Assembly: GCF_016213215.1 (NCBI RefSeq)
Contig: NZ_JACRAW010000084.1
Coordinates: 1-42,292, forward strand
Source of the DNA: Bradyrhizobium sp.
GTDB lineage: Bacteria; Pseudomonadota; Alphaproteobacteria; Rhizobiales; Xanthobacteraceae
Direction: 5' to 3'
Length of the DNA: 42,292 nucleotides
A program made the translations under genes and the position numbers. This document shows, in pieces, positions 35,339 to 42,292 of this stretch; the first letter of the stretch is position 1, and each line of letters starts with the position of its first letter. The notes beneath the pieces are model-generated. The model was not told where the DNA came from, ran no database searches, and saw only the letters and a program-made list of their open reading frames with translations.

Positions 35339-36997
35339 ATGAGTACCGAAGAACTCCCCCCGCGTGAATCCATGGAATTCGACGTCGTGATCGTTGGCGC
35401 CGGCCCGTCGGGCCTGGCGGCCGCGATCCGTCTCAAGGAGATCAATGCCGATCTCAACGTCGTCGTGGTGGAGAAGGGCTCCGAAGTCGGCGCGCACATC
35501 CTGTCGGGCGCGGTGATCGATCCGGTGGGCCTCGACAAGCTCATCCCCGAGTGGCGCCAGGATCCCGATTGCCCGCTCAGGACCCCGGTCAAGGACGATC
35601 ATTTCTACTGGATGACCGCGGGCGGTGCGATCAAGCTGCCCAGCTTCATCATGCCGCCGCTGATGCACAATCATCAGTGCTATATCGGCTCGCTGGGCAT
35701 GGTGTGCCGCTGGCTGGCGCGCAAGGCGGAGGCGCTCGGGGTCGAGATCTATCCGGGCTTTGCCGCCACCGAAGTGCTCTATGATGACAAGGGCGCGGTG
35801 CGCGGGATCGCCACCGGCGACATGGGCATCGCCAAGGACGGCTCGCTCAAGCCGTCCTTTACCCGCGGCATGGAACTGCTCGGCAAGTACACGCTGCTCG
35901 CCGAAGGCGCGCGCGGCAGCCTCTCCAAGCAGCTCATCAACAAGTTCGCGCTCGATGCGAAATGCGAGCCGCCGAAGTTCGGCATTGGCCTGAAGGAAGT
36001 CTGGCAGATCGATCCGGCCAAGCATCGCAAGGGAACGATCCAGCACTCCTTCGGCTGGCCGCTCGACGGCAAGACCGGCGGCGGCTCGTTCCTCTATCAC
36101 TATGACGACAACCTCGTCGCGGTCGGCTTTGTCGTTCACCTCAACTACGACAATCCCTATCTGGCGCCGTTCGAGGAGTTCCAGCGCTTCAAGGCCCACC
36201 CCGCGATCCGCGGCACGTTCGAAGGCGGCAAGCGCCTCGCCTATGGCGCACGCGCCATCACCGAGGGCGGCTACCAGTCGGTGCCGCGGCTTTCCTTCCC
36301 GGGCGGCGCGCTGATCGGTTGCGCGGCCGGCTTCGTCAACGTTCCGCGCATCAAGGGCGTGCACAACGCGATGGGCAGCGGCATGCTCGCGGCCGAGCAC
36401 ATCAGCGCGGCAATTGCCGCCGGCCGGGCCAATGACGAGCCGGTCGAATACGAGAATGCTTGGCGCTCCTCGCCGGTCGGCAAGGACCTCTTTCCGGTCC
36501 GCAACATCAAGCCGCTGTGGTCGAAGCTCGGCACCGTCCTCGGCGTCATGCTCGGCGGTTTCGACATGTGGTGCAACACGCTCGGCTTCTCGCTGTTCGG
36601 CACCCAGTCGCACGGCAAGCCCGATCGCGCCACGCTCGATCCGGCCAAGACGTACACGCCGATCTCCTATCCCAAGCCCGACGGCAAGATCACCTTCGAC
36701 CGGTTGTCGTCGGTCTTCCTTTCCAACACCAATCACGAGGAGGACCAGCCGGTTCACCTTAAGGTCACCGATATGAACCTGCAGAAGGCCTCCGAGCACG
36801 ACGTCTATGCAGGTCCCTCCAACCGCTATTGTCCGGCCGGCGTCTATGAATGGGTGGACGAGGCAACAGGTCCGCGCTTCGTCATCAACGCCCAGAACTG
36901 TGTCCACTGCAAAACCTGCGACGTGAAGGATCCGAACGGCAACATCACCTGGGTTCCGCCGGAAGGCGGCGGCGGACCGAACTACGAGGCCATGTAG
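35339..36997 (+). CDS. Electron transfer flavoprotein-ubiquinone oxidoreductase
   Basis: This inner-membrane-associated enzyme passes electrons from ETF (fatty acid and amino acid oxidation) to ubiquinone and so feeds the bc1 complex encoded earlier in the window. The 552-residue protein has an FAD dinucleotide motif VIVGAGPSGLAA (18-29), a quinone-binding central domain, and a C-terminal [4Fe-4S] domain with C498, C521, C524 and C527 (CPAGVYEW and NCVHCKTCDVKDP). It is full length. The frame opens at 35237, but ATG 35339 gives the family N-terminus. It is monocistronic; the ETF subunit genes are elsewhere. Confidence 0.96.
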   Translation: MSTEELPPRESMEFDVVIVGAGPSGLAAAIRLKEINADLNVVVVEKGSEVGAHILSGAVIDPVGLDKLIPEWRQDPDCPLRTPVKDDHFYWMTAGGAIKLPSFIMPPLMHNHQCYIGSLGMVCRWLARKAEALGVEIYPGFAATEVLYDDKGAVRGIATGDMGIAKDGSLKPSFTRGMELLGKYTLLAEGARGSLSKQLINKFALDAKCEPPKFGIGLKEVWQIDPAKHRKGTIQHSFGWPLDGKTGGGSFLYHYDDNLVAVGFVVHLNYDNPYLAPFEEFQRFKAHPAIRGTFEGGKRLAYGARAITEGGYQSVPRLSFPGGALIGCAAGFVNVPRIKGVHNAMGSGMLAAEHISAAIAAGRANDEPVEYENAWRSSPVGKDLFPVRNIKPLWSKLGTVLGVMLGGFDMWCNTLGFSLFGTQSHGKPDRATLDPAKTYTPISYPKPDGKITFDRLSSVFLSNTNHEEDQPVHLKVTDMNLQKASEHDVYAGPSNRYCPAGVYEWVDEATGPRFVINAQNCVHCKTCDVKDPNGNITWVPPEGGGGPNYEAM

Positions 36998-37241
36998 CCA
37001 CCATTATTTGAGCGCAATGTCGCAGACGGTGCCCGCGGCCACGATACGGCCACACTAGTCGGTGTTTTTGGGCGATCGGGTCCGGCTGGCAGGCGTTCGG
37101 CCGCCGAATCGCCAGCCCGTATCCTTGCGGTAATGCGCCAAAAGCGGCATTGTCCCGGTGACGATGGTGCAGGGTCCGATGCCACCGGTCGCGTTCGCAT
37201 TCGAGACGACCCTTACTCCTTAAAAGCCAAGGCGAGCCGTG

Positions 37242-39023
37242 ATGATTTCCAAACGTTTCAACCGCTGGACCGTTGTTGCCATTGCCGCGCTCGCCGTCTC
37301 CGGTGTGGCCTCGGCGCAGACGCCGGATCATCCGGCCGACAACGCGGCGCAGTTTCCGACCCGGAACGATCTGAAGTCGCTGACCACGGCCGGCAGCTAT
37401 CTGGCCGCCCGCCACGCCAGTGTCGAGCGCGATGCCGCATCCGCCGCGAAGTTCTACCGCTCGGCTCTGCGCAACGATCCCAAGAACAACGAGTTGCTCG
37501 ATCGCGCCTTCATCTCGTCGGTCGCTGACGGCGACATCGACGAGGCGGTCAAGCTCGCCGAACGGATTCTCGCGGTCGACAAGTCCAACCGCGTGGCGCG
37601 ACTCGTCGTCGGCGTCCACGACCTTAAGCTGAAGAAGTACGCCGCCGCGCAGACCAACATCAATCAGTCGATCCGCGGTCCGATCACCGACCTCGTGGCG
37701 ACGCTGTTGTCGGCCTGGGCCGTCTCCGGCGCCGGCGACGCCAAGACTGCCGTCGCCAACATCGACAAGCTGGCCGGGCCGGAATGGTATCCTATCTTCA
37801 AGGACCTCCACGCCGGTATGATCCTGGAGCTCGCGGGCAAGGAAAAGGACGCCGGCGTCCGCTTCGAGCGCGCCTACAAGCTCGACGACTCCATGCTCCG
37901 CATCACCGAGGCCTATGGTCGCTGGCTGTCGCGCAACAAGGACAGTGCCTCGGCCGCCACGGTCTACGAGTCCTTCGACAAGAAGCTCGCGCGCCATCCC
38001 CTGATCCAGGAAGGACTGCGTGAGATCCGGGCCGGCAAGAAGGTGCCGCCGCTGGCCGAATCCGCGCAAGCCGGCGCGGCCGAAGCGCTCTACGGCATCG
38101 GCGCCGCGCTCACGCGCCGCGGCGGCGAGGACCTCGCGCTGGTTTACCTGCAGCTCGCGCTTCATCTGCAGCCCAGTCATCCGCTGGCGCTGCTCTCGCT
38201 CGCCGACCTCTACGAGTCGGTCAAGCGGCCGTCGATGGCGATCAAGGTCTATGAGCGGGTGCCGGCGAGCTCGCCCTTGAAGCGCAACGCGCAGATCCAG
38301 CTTGCGACCGATCTCGATTCCGCCGACCGCGGCGAGGAGGCGATCAAGATCCTGAAGAACGTGATCGCGGAAGATCCCAAGGATCTCGAAGCCATCATGG
38401 CGCTAGGCAACATCGAACGCGGCCGGAAGAAGTTTGCCGATTGCGGTCCGACCTATTCCAAGGGCATCGCGATCCTGCCGCCGAACAACGACAAGGCCAA
38501 CAGCGTCTGGTACTACTATCGCGGGATCTGCGAAGAGCGCTCCAAGCAGTGGAACCTGGCGGAAGCCGACATGAAGAAGGCGCTCGAGCTGCAGCCCGAG
38601 CAGCCGCATGTGCTGAACTATCTCGGCTATTCCTGGATCGACCAGGGCATCAATCTCGACGAGGGCATGAAGATGATCAAGCGTGCCGTCGAGCAGCGCC
38701 CGGACGACGGCTACATCGTGGATTCCCTGGGCTGGGCCTATTACCGGCTCGGCAACTACGAAGAAGCGGTGAAGCACCTCGAGCGCGCGATCGATCTCAA
38801 GCCCGAGGATCCCACGATCAACGACCATCTTGGCGACGCCTACTGGCGCGTAGGCCGCACCCTGGAGGCAAAATTCCAGTGGTCGCATGCCCGCGACCTG
38901 AAGCCCGAGCCGGAGGAGTTGCCGAAGATCCAGGCCAAGATCGATAACGGGCTGCCGGAGGACAATTCGCCGGCTGCAGCGGCTTCAAATGAAAAGAAGA
39001 AGGAAGACGGCAAGGGCGGCTGA
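37242..39023 (+). CDS. Secreted TPR-repeat protein
   Basis: A 593-residue protein with a Sec signal peptide (MISKRFNRWTVVAIAALAVSGVASA, cleavage after the last Ala), so probably periplasmic or lipid-associated from outside. The rest is mostly alpha-helical tetratricopeptide repeats, clearest at residues about 430-560 (e.g. YYYRGICEERSKQWNLAEAD, YIVDSLGWAYYRLGNYEEAV). A low-complexity charged tail (EKKKEDGKGG) ends it. TPR proteins serve as assembly platforms; the partners here are not known. The start is ATG 37242, with GTG 37239 directly in front and AAGGCGAG upstream. It is followed 65 bp later by ispE, a frequent neighbour in this lineage. The 244 bp upstream show no clear promoter. Confidence 0.9.
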   Translation: MISKRFNRWTVVAIAALAVSGVASAQTPDHPADNAAQFPTRNDLKSLTTAGSYLAARHASVERDAASAAKFYRSALRNDPKNNELLDRAFISSVADGDIDEAVKLAERILAVDKSNRVARLVVGVHDLKLKKYAAAQTNINQSIRGPITDLVATLLSAWAVSGAGDAKTAVANIDKLAGPEWYPIFKDLHAGMILELAGKEKDAGVRFERAYKLDDSMLRITEAYGRWLSRNKDSASAATVYESFDKKLARHPLIQEGLREIRAGKKVPPLAESAQAGAAEALYGIGAALTRRGGEDLALVYLQLALHLQPSHPLALLSLADLYESVKRPSMAIKVYERVPASSPLKRNAQIQLATDLDSADRGEEAIKILKNVIAEDPKDLEAIMALGNIERGRKKFADCGPTYSKGIAILPPNNDKANSVWYYYRGICEERSKQWNLAEADMKKALELQPEQPHVLNYLGYSWIDQGINLDEGMKMIKRAVEQRPDDGYIVDSLGWAYYRLGNYEEAVKHLERAIDLKPEDPTINDHLGDAYWRVGRTLEAKFQWSHARDLKPEPEELPKIQAKIDNGLPEDNSPAAAASNEKKKEDGKGG

Positions 39024-39088
39024 TCGGAGCGGCGGCGGCCGGGCGAAGGGGAGTTGGGGCGAAGGGCTTTGTGGGGGTTCGTCGCTGA

Positions 39089-39973
39089 ATGACGATGCTG
39101 GTTGATGAGGCACGGGCGAAGGTCAACTTGAGCCTTCGCGTGGTGGGACGCCGCACGGACGGTTACCACGATCTGGAGAGCGTGGTCGCATTTGCGGACT
39201 GCGCCGATCGGTTGACGCTGGAGCCCGGGCCGGAGCTCAAGCTTGAGACCGCGGGGCCGCTCGCGGCCGAGTGCGGCGAGGTTGCGGACAACCTGGTGAT
39301 CAAGGCGGCACGGCTGCTGGCCGAGCGCATTCCCGATCTGAAGCTCGGCGCGTTCACGCTGGAAAAGGTTCTTCCCGTCGCGGCCGGTATCGGCGGCGGT
39401 TCGGCGGATGCGGCGGCCACGCTGCGGCTGCTCGCGCGATTGAACGGGCTCAGCCTCGACGATGCCCGCCTGCAGGAGGTTGCGCTTCTGACCGGCGCCG
39501 ACGTGCCGGTGTGCCTGCTCTCGCGCGCCTGCGACATGGCCGGGGTCGGCGAGACCTTGTTGCCAATGAACCTACCGAACATGCCTTGCGTGATGGTCAA
39601 TCCGCGCATTCCAGTCGCCACCAAGGATGTGTTCAAGGCGCTCGGCCTGCGCCCCGGGCAGCTTCGGGTCGGAGCCGCCGCCGTGATCGAGACCCCGGGC
39701 TGGCCGTCCGCCGGCGCCTCGATCGGCGCCTGGGTCAAGGTGCTTGCCGTCGTTTCCAACGACCTCCAGGCGCCGGCCAAGAAGATCGAGCCCGTAATCG
39801 GCGATGTACTGAACGCGTTGCGGAGTGCCGAGGGTGTGCGACTGGCGCGCATGTCGGGATCCGGCGCGACCTGCTTTGCGATTTTCGAAGAGGCCGGCCG
39901 CGCGCAGGCCGCTGCGGAAAAGATCAGGCGCGATCATCCCACCTGGTGGGTGCACGCGGGAACGCTGAGCTAG
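39089..39973 (+). CDS. ispE: 4-diphosphocytidyl-2-C-methyl-D-erythritol kinase
   Basis: This is the fourth enzyme of the MEP pathway of isoprenoid precursor synthesis, a cytosolic GHMP kinase. The 294-residue protein has the ATP-binding loop LPVAAGIGGGSADAAATL (95-112), the catalytic pair K11 (ARAKVNLSL) and D138 (TGADVPVCL), and the C-terminal RMSGSGATCFAIF motif. The start is ATG 39089, although the third codon ATG is an alternative. It follows the TPR gene closely and is followed directly by a palindromic repeat. Confidence 0.96.
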   Translation: MTMLVDEARAKVNLSLRVVGRRTDGYHDLESVVAFADCADRLTLEPGPELKLETAGPLAAECGEVADNLVIKAARLLAERIPDLKLGAFTLEKVLPVAAGIGGGSADAAATLRLLARLNGLSLDDARLQEVALLTGADVPVCLLSRACDMAGVGETLLPMNLPNMPCVMVNPRIPVATKDVFKALGLRPGQLRVGAAAVIETPGWPSAGASIGAWVKVLAVVSNDLQAPAKKIEPVIGDVLNALRSAEGVRLARMSGSGATCFAIFEEAGRAQAAAEKIRRDHPTWWVHAGTLS

Positions 39974-40074
39974 AGCATGATCCGGAAAAGTGCGCAGCGG
40001 TTTTCCGAAAAGATCATGCTCAATCAAAGACCTAGAGCGCGATGGCGATTCAACCTAATCCCGTCGCGCTCTAG
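39972..40074. repeat. Two-hairpin rhizobial intergenic repeat
   Basis: The first hairpin has arms GAGCATGAT (39973-39981) and ATCATGCTC (40013-40021), with further pairing of CCGGAAAA and TTTTCCG inside. The second has arms CTAGAGCGCGA (40032-40042) and TCGCGCTCTAG (40064-40074). This two-hairpin unit is very common in Rhizobiales genomes. It overlaps the ispE stop codon. Confidence 0.85.
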
Positions 40075-40173
40075 CGCAATGAGGCTGCATTAAGTTGCCG
40101 CTTCTCCCGCGCGTCCTGCACGTGCGGGCTACGCGACTGATCGCATCGGACAATCAGGTAAACGGAGGAAACG

Positions 40174-40968
40174 ATGACGCAGGCGCAGGACGCGGTTCGG
40201 GTCGAGCGCGACGGTCCCGTTACGACGATCATCATGAGCCGGCCCGAGCGGCGAAACGCGGTCGACGGACCGATGGCCCTCAAGTTGCGCGAGGCATTCC
40301 GCTCGTTCGAGGCGGACGAGAGCCAAAGGGTTGCCGTCCTGTGGGGTGAGCACGGCATGTTCTGCGCGGGCGCAGATCTCACCGCCGTCAACGATCCTTC
40401 GCGCCTGCATGAACTTGACCCGGAAGGCGGCGGCGACGGGCCAATGGGCCCGTCCCGGATTGCGCTGTCAAAGCCGATGATCGCCGCCGTGGCCGGCTAC
40501 GCCGTCGCGGGCGGGCTGGAACTGGCGTTGCTTGCCGACATGCGGGTGGCGGAGGAGGGCGCAACCTTCGGCGTGTTCTGCCGGCGGTGGGGCGTCCCCT
40601 TGATCGACGGCGGCACCGTCCGCCTGCCGCGTATCATCGGCATGGGCCGCGCGCTCGACATGATCCTGACCGGTCGTCCGGTCGGAGCGCAGGAAGCGCT
40701 TGCCATGGGACTTGCCAACCGCGTCGTCCCGGACGGGCAATCGCGCGCCGCGGCCGAGCAGCTCGCGCGGGAAATCGCCGCGTTTCCGCAAAGCTGCATG
40801 CGCGCCGACCGTCGCTCCGCCTATATGCAATGGGACCTGCCGCTCGCCGATGCGCTGCGTCAGGAAGGCCGCTGGGGCGCGCCGATCGTCGCGATGGAAG
40901 GCAAGGCCGGCGCCATGCGCTTCGAGCGTGGATCGGGCCGCCACGGCCGGTTTGACGAGGGGGCGTGA
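40174..40968 (+). CDS. Crotonase-fold protein (enoyl-CoA hydratase/isomerase family)
   Basis: A 264-residue crotonase-superfamily protein acting on acyl-CoA thioesters. The oxyanion-hole motifs are FCAGADLTAV (63-72) and AVAGYAVAGGLELAL (105-119). E116 corresponds to the first catalytic Glu of enoyl-CoA hydratases. The second Glu is replaced: the region reads FGVFCRRWGVPLIDGGT (132-148) with C136 at its place. The protein may therefore catalyse isomerisation or another crotonase reaction. The start is ATG 40174 with a strong ACGGAGGAA site. No beta-oxidation partner is next to it. Confidence 0.93.
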   Translation: MTQAQDAVRVERDGPVTTIIMSRPERRNAVDGPMALKLREAFRSFEADESQRVAVLWGEHGMFCAGADLTAVNDPSRLHELDPEGGGDGPMGPSRIALSKPMIAAVAGYAVAGGLELALLADMRVAEEGATFGVFCRRWGVPLIDGGTVRLPRIIGMGRALDMILTGRPVGAQEALAMGLANRVVPDGQSRAAAEQLAREIAAFPQSCMRADRRSAYMQWDLPLADALRQEGRWGAPIVAMEGKAGAMRFERGSGRHGRFDEGA

Positions 40969-41095
40969 AAAGCGGCTCGTGATCCACGCGATGCCCATCG
41001 ACACATGATGCCGACCTGCCGCGCTGGAGTAGGGCGAACGTGCGCCAAAGGTCACGTGCTGGCTGATTGAGCCCCACGCGGCTTTTCTCGCGCAC

Positions 41096-41299
41096 TCAAG
41101 CGCGGCCTCCCTGGGACTTGGCTGGCTGGCTCTCTTCCTGTCCGAGCAGCTTTTGGGTTGCTCGATTGATGAAGTGAGTTCTTCCGCACGCAGGACACCT
41201 CACCGGCAAAAACTCGTTCGGCGTGGCATCGGTGTCTTCCTCGATCAGGCGCTCGACATTCACGCCGGTCTGGGGACAGCGGAAGATCACCTTGGTCAT
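41096..41299 (-). CDS. Small zinc-ribbon-like protein
   Basis: A 67-residue protein with Cys at 8 (FRCPQTG) and a CPAC pair at 35-38 followed by H42 (RCPACGRTHF), suggesting a small zinc ribbon with C/C/C/H or incomplete ligands. Proteins of this kind are common and uncharacterised in Bradyrhizobium. The start is ATG 41299, which overlaps the stop of the preceding gene by one base (TGATG), so translation is probably coupled. Confidence 0.7.
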   Translation of the reverse strand: MTKVIFRCPQTGVNVERLIEEDTDATPNEFLPVRCPACGRTHFINRATQKLLGQEESQPAKSQGGRA

Positions 41300-41514
41300 C
41301 AATCAAGAAGCTCCTTGAGGGTGATCTGTGCGATGTCGCCGGGGTCGCCGCCATTCTTGCCGATCTCGATGACCTTCCTTGCGATCATCTCAGTGACGGC
41401 ATTGCTTTGGTTGAGTAATTGGAGATGGTGCAGGACTTGCTGATAGGCCTGCTTGACGTGCTCGACCCGCGCCTGTTCAAGCCCCGAACCTTCCAACATG
41501 CGTCTGATCGTCAT
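41299..41514 (-). CDS. Small helical hypothetical protein
   Basis: A 71-residue, predicted mostly alpha-helical protein (EQARVEHVKQAYQQVLHHLQLLNQSNAVTEMIARKVIEIG, then ITLKELLD). I recognise no domain. It is the first gene of a two-gene unit with the zinc-ribbon-like protein, sharing one base at TGATG. The start is ATG 41514. Length and coupling support a real gene. Confidence 0.7.
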   Translation of the reverse strand: MTIRRMLEGSGLEQARVEHVKQAYQQVLHHLQLLNQSNAVTEMIARKVIEIGKNGGDPGDIAQITLKELLD

Positions 41515-42292
41515 GCCGCCGCTTCACCGGAGTCAACGAGTCGGCAGCCTACGGCCGCTTCATGCGGGGGGAATATAAAGCAGGTTAAGATTGCTTCTCC
41601 GGACGGCAGATTTCGAAACGAAAGCCCACCCGGCGCCCGGCCGGGCAAATCACCTCAAAAACCCGTCAAGCCCCCGCGGCAAAAATATTTCGCTTTTCCG
41701 GAATTCGGATTTGGCGTATAGATCGCCCGTCCCGCCCGACACGAGGGGCGTAGGCGTCGTCACGAAACGTGGGCTGGGATGCGGTGGACGCAGCAGCGTC
41801 GGCGCGAAACGGCGATCGCAGGGCAAGCCTCCGGGCATGTGAACGATTTGCCGGCGCGCAGGACGAACGGCGCTGGTAACGTCTTTGCTGGAGCTTGATG
41901 GGGCCTTGTGGCTCCGAAGCTTCAGCGGAGGCGGATGCGTACGGCAAAACCGTGTGGTCCTGGCTGCCGTTGCTGCAGTCAAGCTCCGCGGACGCGTCTT
42001 TGATCCAACCGGGTCTAAGACGTCGTTAATCTGCGGAGCGACGGTGACAAGAAGGAATTCGTCGCCGGGGAGAGCACGGCATAAGCCGTAAAGCCACTGC
42101 GCAGGGAAGGCCGGGTGTCGTCGGCTGTACCTGTATGCTCGTGTGCGCCTACTTTGCGCAGACTGCACACGAGACCGCGGGTGCAGCGGGCACCCGGTCT
42201 TCCCTGCGCCCTCTGTTCGAAGAGGGTGAGGAGATCAGGCAAAACTCGGACGCAATGCGCCGCGAGAAGGCGAATTCGTGCCTCATGCGTCA
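41515..42292. other. Gene-free right end with repeat sequence
   Basis: These 778 bp contain no credible gene. A minus-strand frame at 41650-42168 is Pro/Arg/Ser-rich, repeat-derived and probably spurious. The region has two parts: 41690-42095, with an AT-rich AAAATATTTCGCTTTTCCGG segment, and the structured element at 42099-42226. The promoter of the 41514 gene should lie near 41515-41600. Confidence 0.6.
42099..42226. repeat. Structured multi-hairpin repeat element
   Basis: A 19-bp stem (42099-42117 with 42191-42209, one G-U pair) encloses an inner perfect 9-bp stem CTCGTGTGC / GCACACGAG (42138-42146, 42165-42173). It is followed by CCCTCT-GTTCGA-AGAGGG (42209-42226). The fold could belong to an RNA or a transposable palindrome. 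I believe similar sequences recur in Bradyrhizobium genomes, but this cannot be confirmed here. Confidence 0.7.

Noticed and set aside
41650..42168. 172-codon minus-strand open frame
   Set aside because: It is rich in Pro, Arg and Ser, has no recognisable domain, and runs across the palindromic element, where codons are dictated by hairpin arms. Frames like this are common false genes in Bradyrhizobium repeats.

Overview
The window looks like chromosomal DNA of a Bradyrhizobium or close Bradyrhizobiaceae relative (Alphaproteobacteria). The evidence is high GC coding sequence, a fused cytochrome b/c1 gene (fbcH), a fused trpE-trpG gene behind a Trp-codon leader peptide, a CcrM-type methyltransferase, the mutY / DUF721 / dsbA-like / smc cluster, and many short palindromic intergenic repeats typical of this lineage. 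The assignment is inference: no rRNA or other species marker is present. I see no tRNA, rRNA, CRISPR array, prophage or transposase gene. Most of the window is ordinary housekeeping sequence.

Layout. 1-1158 (minus): queE and trmL, two tRNA modification genes. 1465-4134 (plus): petA and fbcH, which encode the whole cytochrome bc1 complex, closed by a strong terminator. 4306-5756: a dienelactone-hydrolase-family enzyme and a lower-GC secreted protein of unknown function. 5848-8212: trp promoter, leader peptide, attenuator and fused anthranilate synthase. 8326-8865: apt. 8904-18875 is a long minus-strand block: a GIY-YIG protein, two ParA/MinD-like ATPases, an M48 protease with LemA, an Rsm22-like methyltransferase, smc, a Tat-exported DsbA-like protein and a DciA-like protein. 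mutY diverges from the last of these.

20241-26570: a glutathione transferase, a divergent LysR / SnoaL-like pair, ccrM with a candidate CtrA box and a cluster of its own GANTC sites, a zinc metallopeptidase, moaB, and a MarR-GNAT fusion with a 34-bp palindrome just upstream of its start. 26629-32627: a small glycosyltransferase-like protein, phosphoketolase, a PA0069-family radical SAM protein with an upstream LexA-type box and a C-terminal sliding-clamp-binding motif, a 620-bp stretch of nested repeats, and rnhB. 32731-40968: a membrane glycosyltransferase, a family-4-like uracil-DNA glycosylase lacking two of the usual iron-sulfur cysteines, ETF-ubiquinone oxidoreductase, a secreted TPR protein, ispE and a crotonase lacking one catalytic glutamate. 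41096-41514 holds two tiny coupled genes. The last 780 bp carry no credible gene but contain a strongly structured repeat.

A theme across the window is genome maintenance: smc, dciA, mutY, ccrM, rnhB, the UDG-like protein and the radical SAM protein. The best leads for new biology are (i) the radical SAM gene with both an SOS-type box and a clamp-binding tail, (ii) the atypical uracil-DNA glycosylase, (iii) the paired ParA-like ATPases, one with a degenerate P-loop, (iv) the palindrome in front of the MarR-GNAT fusion, and (v) the structured repeat at the right end. No wholly new multi-gene system is obvious.
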